Source of the DNA: Geobacter sp.
GTDB lineage: Bacteria > Desulfobacterota > Desulfuromonadia > Geobacterales > Pseudopelobacteraceae
DNA: 39,045 nucleotides
Direction of reading: 5' to 3'
Assembly: GCA_009886055.1 (NCBI GenBank)
Contig: VFJM01000382.1
Span: 1 to 39,045 of the forward strand
Shown: positions 24,432 to 32,915 of the stretch, in pieces
Position numbering within the stretch: the stretch's first letter is position 1
Layout: each line of letters begins with the position of its first letter
Position numbers and translations under genes: made by a program
Notes under the pieces: generated by a model
The model's input: the letters and a program-made list of their open reading frames with translations, nothing else
Database searches by the model: none
What the model was told of the DNA's origin: nothing

Positions 24432-25514
24432 ATGAAACGAAGTAATCAGATCGGCTGGGCTCAGGTGCGGGGAGGTATTTTCATCTTTCTGGCGCTGATC
24501 TTTTTTGCCGGCGGGGTCCTGCTGATGGGACAAAAAACCAAGATGTTTGTCACCAAGGGGGCCATGAGGGTCGTCATGAGTGATGTTGTCGGCTTGAAAG
24601 TCGGCGCTCCGGTCTGGCTGGCAGGGGTGGACGTCGGCCTTGTCACCGACATCCTGTTTGCAGATCCGAAGGGCAGTAATGAGGTCAGTATCGATATCGA
24701 AGTCGATACCGAAGCGATGAAGAAAATCGGCGCCGATTCGAAAGTAACGATCAAAACCCGCGGGCTGATGGGTGAGAAATATGTCGACATACTCCCTTCA
24801 AAACAGTACTCCGATACCCCCCCTGCCCTACTGCAGGGGACATCGGCTGCCAAACTGGATGATGTCATTCAGAAGGCTGGCACCGCCTTTGACAAGGTTA
24901 ACGAGATCATCGACAACATTGACAAGGGGAAAGGGACACTCGGGAAGCTTAACAAGGACGAAACGCTCTACAGCAATGTTGCCCGCCTCGCCGTTGAAAT
25001 GAAAGATCTGGTAGTCACGATAAACCGTGGCGACGGAACTCTCGGCAAACTCAACCGCGATCCGGAGCCGTACAACAAGCTGATCAGCATTCTTAACCGT
25101 GCCGACCGTACACTGCAGGACATTCAGGCTTCTGACGGGACGCTTAACAAATTGATCTACGACAAGACGCTCTACACGAAGCTGACATCACTTGCCGACA
25201 AGAGTATCCTGGCAGCCGATGATGTCCGTGATCTGAAGAAACAAATCATGTCAAAAGAGGGCACGGTCGGACTGCTCCTTAACAATCGGGAGTTTTATGA
25301 CAAGGGCATTTCTCTCCTTAACAGGGCAGAATCATCGGTCAAGGCGATCGAAGAGGTAACCGCAAAAGTCAAAGGGGGAGACGGGACTGCCGGCAGACTG
25401 GTGAACGACATAGCGCTCTATGACAAAATGAACAAGATGGTCGACGATCTGGATGATCTGGTAAAAGATTTCAAGGAAGATCCGCGGAAATATATCAAGT
25501 TTTCGGTGTTTTAG
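24432..25514 (+). CDS. mlaD: MCE-domain lipid-transport protein (MlaD-like) with C-terminal repeats
   Basis: 360 aa, longer than E. coli MlaD (about 180). An N-terminal membrane anchor (about 13-33) is followed by the MCE domain (about 40-120, 'GLKVGAPVWLAGVDVG'). The C-terminal half holds five repeats whose core is G-T-x-G-x-L-x-x-D-x-x-x-Y (cores near nt 24930, 25030, 25135, 25255 and 25378), separated by helical spacers of about 33-41 residues. The ATG at 24432 follows GGTGGGA. A GTG at 24402 is an alternative. The protein would form the periplasmic hexamer that receives lipids from MlaEF. Confidence 0.92.
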   Translation: MKRSNQIGWAQVRGGIFIFLALIFFAGGVLLMGQKTKMFVTKGAMRVVMSDVVGLKVGAPVWLAGVDVGLVTDILFADPKGSNEVSIDIEVDTEAMKKIGADSKVTIKTRGLMGEKYVDILPSKQYSDTPPALLQGTSAAKLDDVIQKAGTAFDKVNEIIDNIDKGKGTLGKLNKDETLYSNVARLAVEMKDLVVTINRGDGTLGKLNRDPEPYNKLISILNRADRTLQDIQASDGTLNKLIYDKTLYTKLTSLADKSILAADDVRDLKKQIMSKEGTVGLLLNNREFYDKGISLLNRAESSVKAIEEVTAKVKGGDGTAGRLVNDIALYDKMNKMVDDLDDLVKDFKEDPRKYIKFSVF

Positions 25515-25526
25515 TACGATAGAAGT

Positions 25527-25543
25527 TATCCTGTTTATCAGGG
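25527..25543. repeat. Short repeated motif, copy 1 of 2
   Basis: TATCCTGTTTATCAGGG also occurs exactly at 30626-30642. It contains a small palindrome (CCTG-TTTAT-CAGG). This copy lies in the gap between mlaD and the M16 gene. Confidence 0.5.
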
Positions 25544-25561
25544 TTAAAGGGAGTACAGGAT

Positions 25562-27046
25562 ATGAAGCGAATAGTGGTCATAGTTACCCTGTTGGCACTG
25601 AGTGCCGCTAACATACACGCAGCAACGCTCGAAGAGAAGGTCGTCGAACACTCGATGAAAAACGGCATGAAACTGCTGATGGTGGAGCGGCATACCTCAC
25701 CGACAGTTTCTGCCTGGATCCGTTTCAGAGTCGGAAGCGTCGATGAACGCAGCGATGAGCGCGGTATTGCCCACCTGCTTGAACATATGCTCTTCAAGGG
25801 GACAACCACGCTCGGTACAACAGATTACGCCGCCGAAAAGCCGATCCTTGATAAGATCGAGGTTGTCGCCCGGGCGTTGACGGCCGAGAAAGCGCGGCGT
25901 GACAACGCGGACAAGGGAAAGGTAGCTGAGTTGGAGAAACAGCTGGCCGCCCTGGAAGCCGATGCGTCAAAATATGTCATAAAGGATGAATTTTTCGAAC
26001 TGTATTCAAAGAACGGCGGCACCGGCTACAACGCCTTTACCAGCCGGGACGGCACGACCTATCTGATCAGCCTCCCCTCCAACAAACTGGAACTGTGGGC
26101 CGCCATCGAATCTGACCGCCTGCAGAATGCGGTGCTGCGGGAATTCTACACCGAACGCTCGGTTGTGATGGAGGAGCGCCGCAGATCGTATGACGCGGAC
26201 CCTGAGAGCAAACTGTGGGAAATATTTGTGGCTTCCAGCTTCCTGGCCCACTCCTACGGTCAGCCGACGATCGGCTGGATGTCCGACATTGAGAATCTGA
26301 CCCGCAGCAAGGCAGAACAGTTTTTTCATAGTTACTATGCGCCCAATAATGCCATCGTAGCTGTTGTGGGAGATATTGATACCGGGAAGACGATCGCCAT
26401 GGTCGAGCGCTATTTCGGCGCGATCAAGCCGGGAAAAGAGATCCCGCCGGTAACCGCCCAAGAACCGAAACAGTCAGGGGAACGGCGCATCGAACTGGTG
26501 GCGGAGGCCGAACCGACGGTGATAATGGGTTTTCACAAGCCGGCCATCGGCACCCCGGATGACTACGTGTTCGACGTGATAAACATGATTCTGGGGAGTG
26601 GCCGGACCTCCCGCTTTTACAAAAAACTGGTTATTGAAAAGCAGATCACCTCAGATATCGGCGCGTTTGATGCTCCAGGGCACCGCTATCCGAACCTGTT
26701 CGTCGTCAGCGCCAATCCGCGTGCTCCGCATACGGTTAAAGAGGTCGAAGAGGCCATTCAGGCCGAGATGGATCTGCTGAAAACAACGCCGGTCGCCGAA
26801 CGTGACCTGCTGCGTATCCTCAACAAGATAGAGTATGAGGAGGCTCGCCGGATGGGAACGAATGGTGGCCTGGCACGCAATCTGACCGAGTATGAGGCGA
26901 CGACCGGCAGCTGGCGCTATATGACCGAACATCGCGGTAAAATTGCCACGGTCACGCCGGCTGACATCATGCGAGTGGCCGCCACCTACTTCACCCGCGA
27001 GAACCGCACCGTCGGATTTATCACAAAAAAAGGGGGAGACAAATGA
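25562..27046 (+). CDS. M16 peptidase, catalytic subunit (exported)
   Basis: 494 aa with a signal peptide (about 1-20, cut near 'NIHA-AT') and the inverted zinc motif HLLEH (71-75). An unusual coiled-coil-like insert of about 60 residues (85-145, rich in Lys/Glu/Ala, 'AELEKQLAALEAD') separates the zinc helix from the conserved 'NGGTGYNAFTSRDGTTY'. It is a periplasmic metallopeptidase of the M16B/pitrilysin group. Its stop overlaps the start of a second M16 gene (ATGA, 27043-27046). The partner lacks the zinc motif, so the two probably form a heterodimer. The ATG at 25562 is preceded by AAAGGGAG. Confidence 0.93.
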   Translation: MKRIVVIVTLLALSAANIHAATLEEKVVEHSMKNGMKLLMVERHTSPTVSAWIRFRVGSVDERSDERGIAHLLEHMLFKGTTTLGTTDYAAEKPILDKIEVVARALTAEKARRDNADKGKVAELEKQLAALEADASKYVIKDEFFELYSKNGGTGYNAFTSRDGTTYLISLPSNKLELWAAIESDRLQNAVLREFYTERSVVMEERRRSYDADPESKLWEIFVASSFLAHSYGQPTIGWMSDIENLTRSKAEQFFHSYYAPNNAIVAVVGDIDTGKTIAMVERYFGAIKPGKEIPPVTAQEPKQSGERRIELVAEAEPTVIMGFHKPAIGTPDDYVFDVINMILGSGRTSRFYKKLVIEKQITSDIGAFDAPGHRYPNLFVVSANPRAPHTVKEVEEAIQAEMDLLKTTPVAERDLLRILNKIEYEEARRMGTNGGLARNLTEYEATTGSWRYMTEHRGKIATVTPADIMRVAATYFTRENRTVGFITKKGGDK

Positions 27047-28470
27047 AACAGTTTCTACTTTCCATCTGCTTCCTCGTCATCTCGATCGCACCGGCCAATG
27101 CTGCGGATCACCACCTGTCAAATCCCCGGACCATGAAGTTCCCCGAATTGAACTTTCAGATTCCCACAGCCGAACGGGTTGTTCTGGAGTGCGGGACGCC
27201 GGTCTATCTGCTGCGCGACACCGAACTGCCGATTATCAACATGACCGCTATGGTACGGGTCGGATCGGTCTATGAACCGGCCTCACAATCGGGGCTTTCC
27301 GGCATGGTCGCGAGTGTTATGCGCAGCGGCGGAGGCGGAGGCTTGGCTCCGGAAAAGATGGATGACGAGCTCGAATTCATGGCTTCCTCGGTTGAAAGCG
27401 GCATCGGGATCGATATGGGGACGGTCTCGCTGACGGCACTCAAAAAGAATTTCACCCCTACGCTGCAGATTTTCAGCGATGTCCTGCTGCGCCCCGATTT
27501 CAGTGAAAAGCGGGTTGAAATTGCCCGCAGGCAAACGATTGAAAGTTTACGGCGCCAGAATGACGATCCCAAGGAGATTGCCGGGCGCGAGGTCAATCGG
27601 GCCATCTATGCCGGGCACCCGTTGGGCGAAATCACGACCTTCGAGTCGATCAGCGCCATCACCCGCCGGGATCTGGTTGATTTCCACCGCCGCTTTTATC
27701 GGCTTGACAACATGATCCTTGCGGTTTCAGGAGATTTTGATCGAACTGTTCTGCTCAAAGAGCTGAATGCAGCCTTTAAGACCGACAGCAAACGGGGTGC
27801 TCTGATGTTACCGGAGGTACCCCAGCCGAAACAGCTGTTTCAGGGGGAGGTGCTCTACGGCAAAAAAGAGGTTAATCAGACCGTCATCCGCATGGGGCAT
27901 CTGGGCTTGACCAAGGACAGTCCTGATATCTACGCCGTGCGCCTTCTGGACTACATTCTGGGGGGGAGCTTCACGTCACGGTTGACGATGGAGATTCGCA
28001 CCAATCAGGGGCTGGCCTACAACGTCGGCAGCCACTTCGATATCGGCCGCCGCTTTACCGGCAGTTTTATTGCCGAGACTGAAACCAAGGCGGAATCATC
28101 CGTCAAAGCTATCAACCTGATGAAAAAGATAATCACCGACCTGACGAAAGAGCCGGTCAGCGACGGGGAACTGAATGCCGCCCGGGAATACATGATCAAC
28201 TCGTTCATGTTCGGCTTCACAAGTCCTGCTTCGATTGTAACCCAGCGGGCCCGCCTCGAATATTACGGGTACCCTGACGGTTACCTTGAACGGTATCGTG
28301 ACAATATTGCCAAAGTAACAAAAACGGATATACTGACTGCCGCTCGGAAATACCTGCACCCGGACGCATTCAAACTGGTTGTTGTCGGTGATGAGGCAAA
28401 GTTCGACCAGAAGCTCGCAACGCTGGGGGTCGTGCGGGAGATTGACCTGAAGCTGAATATTCCAAAGTGA
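27043..28470 (+). CDS. M16 peptidase homologue, non-catalytic partner (exported)
   Basis: 475 aa with signal peptide (about 1-21, 'APANA-AD'). In place of the HxxEH zinc motif it has 'GLSGMVASVMRSGG', so it cannot bind zinc in the normal way. The remaining M16 fold is intact ('YAVRLLDYILGGSFTSRL' and the Gly/Arg-Tyr-rich C-terminal domain). Pairs of one active and one inactive M16 protein are known to form heterodimers in which the partner builds the substrate chamber. The gene overlaps the catalytic gene (ATGA), supporting that arrangement. It ends 34 nt before the oppositely oriented FAD oxidoreductase, and no terminator is visible between them. Confidence 0.93.
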   Translation: MKQFLLSICFLVISIAPANAADHHLSNPRTMKFPELNFQIPTAERVVLECGTPVYLLRDTELPIINMTAMVRVGSVYEPASQSGLSGMVASVMRSGGGGGLAPEKMDDELEFMASSVESGIGIDMGTVSLTALKKNFTPTLQIFSDVLLRPDFSEKRVEIARRQTIESLRRQNDDPKEIAGREVNRAIYAGHPLGEITTFESISAITRRDLVDFHRRFYRLDNMILAVSGDFDRTVLLKELNAAFKTDSKRGALMLPEVPQPKQLFQGEVLYGKKEVNQTVIRMGHLGLTKDSPDIYAVRLLDYILGGSFTSRLTMEIRTNQGLAYNVGSHFDIGRRFTGSFIAETETKAESSVKAINLMKKIITDLTKEPVSDGELNAAREYMINSFMFGFTSPASIVTQRARLEYYGYPDGYLERYRDNIAKVTKTDILTAARKYLHPDAFKLVVVGDEAKFDQKLATLGVVREIDLKLNIPK

Positions 28471-28503
28471 GGAGAATTTTGAGGTGAATCTGGGGCGGGG
28501 TAG

Positions 28504-30078
28504 CTACGCCAATCTCCCTGCGATAACGTCCGCTATCTTGATGCCATCGACGGCGGAACTCATGATGCCGCCGGCATAACCGGCTCCTTCACCGGCAGGA
28601 TACAGACCTTTGACGCCAACGGACTCAAAACTGCTGTCGCGCAGGACCCGTACGGGTGATGAGGTGCGGGACTCGATGCCGATCAAGGTTGCCTCTGCGG
28701 TTACGAACCCCTTCAGCTTGCGGCCGAAATCGACAATCCCGTCCCGCAGCGTGTCGATGATAAATGATGGCAGCACAGAATCCAGTTCCGTCTCGCAGAT
28801 TCCGGGACGGTAACTCGTTCTGGCCGGTCCCTTCCCCGGAAGCCGCAAAAAATCGAGCAGGTTCTGGGCAGGTGCCCGGTACCCTCCTCCGCCCAGTTCA
28901 AATGCCCGCTGCTCCCACTTGCGTTGCAGCCGCACCCCTGCCAGTGGGCCCGCCCCGTCAAAATCATCCTCCCGGACGTTGACAACCAGAGCGCTGTTAG
29001 CATAGGGTGAGTTGCGCAGTTGGCCGCTCATGCCGTTGGTAACGACTCCCCCCGCTTCGGAGGCCCCTCCGACCACTACCCCGCCCGGACACATGCAGAA
29101 TGAATACGCGCTGCGCCCGCTGGAACTGTTGTTCCAGGTGACCGCATAGTCTGCTGCCGGCAGGTTTGGCTGTTTCCCGCTGCCGTACTGGATCCGGTTT
29201 ATCAGATCCTGCGGGTGTTCGACCCTGAGCCCCATTGCGAACGGTTTCCGTTGCAACGGCACGTTCAGCCGCTCCAGCAGTTCAAACGTGTCCCGTGCGC
29301 TATGTCCGCTGGCCAGAATCAGATGGTCGCACGGAATTTCCTCCGCATTATTCAGAGTCACTGCTGCAACCTGGCCACCCGTGATTCCCAGACCGGTCAT
29401 ACGACATCCGAAACGGATGGAAAAGCCCTTACCAAGGAGCTCCCGACGGATCGCGCTGATTACCGTCCTCAAACGATCGGTACCAATGTGCGGTTTGGCA
29501 AGGTAGCGCACCTCCGCCTGGGCTCCGAAGGCCGCCAACTTTTCCAGCACCCACGACGCCAGCGGATCTTTGGAGCGGCAGGTCAGCTTACCATCCGAAA
29601 AAGTTCCGGCCCCACCCTCGCCGAACTGGACGTTGGATTCAGGATCAAGAATGCCGTCTTTCCAGAAGCGCTGCACGGACAGCGCCCGTTGCTCTACCGG
29701 TTCACCGCGCTCGATGATCGTTGCGGTCAGTCCGTACTCTGCCAGACGCAGGGCGGCAAATAGGCCGGCCGGACCGCTGCCGACGATGACGATGCGTTTG
29801 GATGACTGAATCTGTGCCGGTGCCGTACCCGTTTGATCGTCCAGCCACTCCAGCGCCGGGTCAACCCCCAGGCGTTTCCGGATCGCTTCATCGCCGGAAA
29901 AGGAGAGCGTGTAGACCAGTTTGATCTGCGGCTTTTTGCGGGCATCTATCCCCTTGCGGATGATGCGGACATTTCCCAGAGACGCCTGCGGCACGGATAG
30001 TTTCGCCGCCAGTACTGCCGGCAGGGTATCTTCATGATCATGAGGGGTAAGGGAAAGGTTACGATAGATATAAGGCAT
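28504..30078 (-). CDS. FAD-dependent oxidoreductase (COG2509 type)
   Basis: 524 aa. A short N-terminal domain (about 1-90) is followed by a Rossmann FAD-binding motif 'VGSGPAGLFAALRLAEYG' (GxGxxG at 100-105) and an adenine-binding acid ('IIERGEP'). Later signatures 'QFGEGGAGTFSDGKLTCRSKD' and the C-terminal 'YPAGEGAGYAGGIMSSAVDG' are those of the COG2509 uncharacterised FAD-dependent dehydrogenases. The substrate is unknown. The gene starts 4 nt after the stop of a single-domain response regulator and probably shares its transcript. Confidence 0.9.
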   Translation of the reverse strand: MPYIYRNLSLTPHDHEDTLPAVLAAKLSVPQASLGNVRIIRKGIDARKKPQIKLVYTLSFSGDEAIRKRLGVDPALEWLDDQTGTAPAQIQSSKRIVIVGSGPAGLFAALRLAEYGLTATIIERGEPVEQRALSVQRFWKDGILDPESNVQFGEGGAGTFSDGKLTCRSKDPLASWVLEKLAAFGAQAEVRYLAKPHIGTDRLRTVISAIRRELLGKGFSIRFGCRMTGLGITGGQVAAVTLNNAEEIPCDHLILASGHSARDTFELLERLNVPLQRKPFAMGLRVEHPQDLINRIQYGSGKQPNLPAADYAVTWNNSSSGRSAYSFCMCPGGVVVGGASEAGGVVTNGMSGQLRNSPYANSALVVNVREDDFDGAGPLAGVRLQRKWEQRAFELGGGGYRAPAQNLLDFLRLPGKGPARTSYRPGICETELDSVLPSFIIDTLRDGIVDFGRKLKGFVTAEATLIGIESRTSSPVRVLRDSSFESVGVKGLYPAGEGAGYAGGIMSSAVDGIKIADVIAGRLA

Positions 30079-30082
30079 GGCG

Positions 30083-30481
30083 TCAGCTCTGCAGGTACTT
30101 TTCGCGCTCCAGAATCTGCTCTACGATGATCACGATATCAACCGGGCGTGTGGTCTTGGGGATATGGAACCTCGCGCCCATTTCAGGGACGTCGTGCTCA
30201 TGGGGTGTTTCCTGAAACATGGACGTCAACAACATGATCACGGGAGGGGTGTCGCCAGCCAGTCGGCTGATCTCCATGCAGGTGCTGACCCCGCCCATGC
30301 GCGGCATTACCAGATCGGAAATGACGACGTCGGGTACCGTTTCAAGATAGACCTTCACACCTTCAATACCGTCATTGGCGGTGGATACAGAAAATCCGTA
30401 TTCACTGAAAATGTCAGCCAGCACCTTCAGGAAAAACGGGTCATCATCGATGATAAGAACTTTTCTGAGTGATCGGGTCAT
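30083..30481 (-). CDS. Single-domain response regulator (receiver only)
   Basis: 132 aa, one receiver domain: acidic pocket Asp12-Asp13, phosphoacceptor Asp56 ('VISDLVMP') and a conserved Lys near 'HIPKTT'. There is no output domain, so it would act as a phosphorelay intermediate or bind a partner protein. The ATG at 30481 lacks a clear Shine-Dalgarno. A palindrome GCACT-ATC-AGTGC (30486-30498) lies immediately upstream of the start and could be an operator or a translation-controlling hairpin. The 228-nt gap up to the histidine kinase gene carries a small repeat but no gene I can support. Confidence 0.92.
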   Translation of the reverse strand: MTRSLRKVLIIDDDPFFLKVLADIFSEYGFSVSTANDGIEGVKVYLETVPDVVISDLVMPRMGGVSTCMEISRLAGDTPPVIMLLTSMFQETPHEHDVPEMGARFHIPKTTRPVDIVIIVEQILEREKYLQS

Positions 30482-30625
30482 GACGGCACTATCAGTGCGT
30501 TAAAAATTGATTCTGCGTTTTTAGTCCGATAGAAATAATTACTGCGTTACTTTTTGCAGAAATTACTTCGTGAACATGCTTATCACGGCTTTTGGGACTG
30601 GCAGAAAACATTTCGTTAATGCACC

Positions 30626-30642
30626 TATCCTGTTTATCAGGG
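30626..30642. repeat. Short repeated motif, copy 2 of 2
   Basis: Exact second copy of the 17-nt motif at 25527-25543, lying in the gap between the receiver protein and the histidine kinase. Confidence 0.5.
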
Positions 30643-30709
30643 CCTGGAAGGATTATTGACAGCGGCTGCATACTACACCACCTCAACCGAAAAAAGAAAG
30701 GAAGAATGT

Positions 30710-31900
30710 TTATTGGCAGGCCGGAAACTCCAGGCGGAATGTGGTCCCTTCCGGTGACGAATATTCAACCTCCATGCTCCCTTCGTACATCCGGGTTATC
30801 CTCTGTGCAACCGGAAGTCCCATTCCGGTGCCGCGACTCTTTGTACTGAAAAAAGGCTCAAATATGTTGGAGAGGACATCCTCCGCAATTCCGGTGCCGC
30901 TGTCACTCACCCTGACAACCACCCGGCCGTCCTTTTCAAAAACCTCAATTGCGAGGCGGCCACCGCGGCTCATTGCATCCATCGCGTTCAGAAAGAGATT
31001 GGTAAAGATCTGCCCCAACTCTGTCGGGTCAGCGGTAATGGGCGGTGGTATACAATGATACAGCCGATCAACCTGGATTTTTCTGGATTCAATCTGGGGC
31101 GAAAAGGCTTCAATTGCGTTGTCGATCACCTGATCGATCTGCACGTTGGACGAGATGACGCGGTTTCTCCGGGATGAATCCAACAATTTTCGGATAATTG
31201 AATCTATGCGATCAACTTCTTTCAGAATTTTCGCCTGGTGTTCAAGTTGATCCGGTTCAGTCGTTGTCTGGCGCATTAGTTGAACAAACAGGGAAATTGA
31301 GTTAAGCGGGTTGCGGATCTCGTGAGCCATGCCTGCCGAAAGATAGCCCATCGCCGCGAGTTTTTCTGACTGGATAATCTCCCCCTGAACATTCTGAAGC
31401 GCCTCTGATTTTTCGCGTACCCGTTTCTGGAGCTCCAGATTCCACTGTTCAATTTCAAAAAGTAACTGCTCCTGCTGTTTTTGCAACTCGCGGTTGTGAA
31501 GTTCGATTTCACGGATTCTCAACACGTTTTTAAGCCGCTCGACCAGATTATTATTATTAAACGGCTTGAGAATATACTCTGAAGCACCGCTTTTCATCAA
31601 TTCAACGGCGACCTCTTCGTTCCCCTTGCCGGTTAACATCACGACGTATGTGTCGGGAAAACGGGTCTTGATCTGCTGTAGAGCAGACAGACCGTCCATC
31701 TCCGGCATCATATAATCGAGAAGAACCAGCTCCGGAGAATGGCGGGATATGAGTTCAAAACCTTCGTTTGCACGATCTGCAATATACGGCTGAAAACCGT
31801 TCTTTGAAAGTATCAGCGAGGTCAGTTCGAGGATGTTCCTGTCGTCATCGATAATGACAACAGAGATTTTTGAGTTGCGAGAACCCGATTCTGTCAGCAT
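30710..31900 (-). CDS. Hybrid: receiver domain plus histidine kinase
   Basis: 396 aa, soluble. The N-terminal receiver (about 12-125) has Asp18-Asp20 and phosphoacceptor Asp62 ('LLDYMMP'). A long coiled coil (about 128-185) leads to a HisKA domain with the H box 'MAHEIRNP' (phosphorylated His193). The ATPase domain has the N box 'NLFLNAMDAM', G1 'DSGTGIAED' and G2 'GTGMGLPVA'. With no membrane segment, it is controlled by phosphorylation of its receiver rather than by an external sensor. It is followed by a receiver-only protein, a plausible partner. Confidence 0.93.
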   Translation of the reverse strand: MLTESGSRNSKISVVIIDDDRNILELTSLILSKNGFQPYIADRANEGFELISRHSPELVLLDYMMPEMDGLSALQQIKTRFPDTYVVMLTGKGNEEVAVELMKSGASEYILKPFNNNNLVERLKNVLRIREIELHNRELQKQQEQLLFEIEQWNLELQKRVREKSEALQNVQGEIIQSEKLAAMGYLSAGMAHEIRNPLNSISLFVQLMRQTTTEPDQLEHQAKILKEVDRIDSIIRKLLDSSRRNRVISSNVQIDQVIDNAIEAFSPQIESRKIQVDRLYHCIPPPITADPTELGQIFTNLFLNAMDAMSRGGRLAIEVFEKDGRVVVRVSDSGTGIAEDVLSNIFEPFFSTKSRGTGMGLPVAQRITRMYEGSMEVEYSSPEGTTFRLEFPACQ

Positions 31901-31934
31901 GGTAAGATAGCTCTTTTCATAGCTCTTGCCCGGT

Positions 31935-32390
31935 TCACCTCTGAACGGCAGGGAGCCTGACAGTCAGAACAGGGCAACTGGCAGAGCGCACAACCCGTTC
32001 TGCCGTGCTGCCGAAGAGAATACGGTCAAGGCCGGTTCTGCCATGAGTTCCGAGTACGATCAGCGACGCATCGATTTTTGCCGCCGCCGCCGTAATTTCG
32101 TCGCAAGGGATGCCGGTTACGATAGATGTTTTGTAATTTGAAAACGTCCCTAATTTTGAACTGCAGAATGTTTCCATCATCTTGACCGCACTTTCTTCGA
32201 TCTCTTTCTCAAGCTGCTCAAAAGAGATGTGCGGCACATAGAAACCGCGTAAATCGACAGGCTCATTGATAACGTGAATAATCGTAAGTTCTGCATTGAA
32301 CTGAGTCGCCAGTGTCAGGGCATAGTCAAAGGCACATTCGGAGTTTTCCGAAAAGTCGATGGCGGTAAGAATCTTTGTAAACGGTTTCAT
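31935..32390 (-). CDS. Universal stress protein (UspA family)
   Basis: 151 aa single Usp domain. The N-terminal 'ILTAIDFSENSECAFDYAL' and the C-terminal ATP-binding motif 'GTHGRTGLDRILFGSTAE' (G-x2-G-x9-G-S/T form) are complete, so nucleotide binding is expected. It lies in a minus-strand cluster with the receiver and histidine kinase genes, which suggests a stress- or growth-control context. The specific trigger is unknown. Confidence 0.94.
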   Translation of the reverse strand: MKPFTKILTAIDFSENSECAFDYALTLATQFNAELTIIHVINEPVDLRGFYVPHISFEQLEKEIEESAVKMMETFCSSKLGTFSNYKTSIVTGIPCDEITAAAAKIDASLIVLGTHGRTGLDRILFGSTAERVVRSASCPVLTVRLPAVQR

Positions 32391-32419
32391 AAAAATCCTC
32401 CTGAAATTCTGTGGGCTGT

Positions 32420-32794
32420 TCAGATGGTTTTGAAAATCTTGTTGATGACTTTTTTGAGATCGTCATATTTGACCGGTTTATTAATGTATTCAAAAGCGCC
32501 CAGCGTCATGGCTTCGAGATACGACTCAACTTCGCCGTAGGCGGTGATCATGATAACATTACTGGCAGGATGGTGGCGGTTAAGCTCGCGTAGAAACATC
32601 AATCCGTTCATCTCCGGCATATTAAGATCGGTAATGATCAGCTCTACATTCTTGCTGCGCAGAAAATTGAGAGCCTCCACACCGTTCTTTGCTGAGGAGA
32701 CATCATAGCCTTCATGGGTAAGAATCCTGGAAAGCGCGATCCGGGCATTTTCCTCATCATCCACAACCAGTATCCTTTTATATCCCTGTTCCAC
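32420..32794 (-). CDS. Single-domain response regulator
   Basis: 124 aa from a GTG at 32794 with GGAG 7 nt upstream. A longer frame up to 32854 would run through the promoter and is rejected. Receiver domain: Asp12-Asp13, phosphoacceptor Asp56 ('IITDLNMP') and Lys near 'YINKPVKYDD'. There is no output domain. It is the first gene of the cluster that continues into the universal stress protein and the REC-histidine kinase. Its strong upstream promoter suggests steady expression. Confidence 0.93.
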   Translation of the reverse strand: MEQGYKRILVVDDEENARIALSRILTHEGYDVSSAKNGVEALNFLRSKNVELIITDLNMPEMNGLMFLRELNRHHPASNVIMITAYGEVESYLEAMTLGAFEYINKPVKYDDLKKVINKIFKTI

Positions 32795-32826
32795 GGAGGT
32801 TCTCCTGCACGGTTCGAAGTACAGGA

Positions 32827-32854
32827 AGTCTAGCATGGAGCACCGGACTGTCAA
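32827..32854 (-). promoter_or_regulatory. Promoter of the receiver-USP-kinase cluster
   Basis: Perfect -35 TTGACA (32854-32849), 16-nt spacer and TAGACT (32832-32827) with an extended TG (TGCTAGACT). The predicted start near 32820 leaves 26 nt before the GTG at 32794. This fixes the start of the first gene of the cluster. Confidence 0.7.
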
Positions 32855-32915
32855 GACCCTGTTTTTTTATTTGTGTCTGATAGGGGACATGCGTGGGTGG
32901 GAAAACGTCCTGAAA

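Noticed and set aside
24892-24908. Sigma-54-like TGGCAC-N5-TTGAC inside mlaD
   Set aside because: It lies within a coding region and the -12 element is imperfect; no downstream gene start is near.
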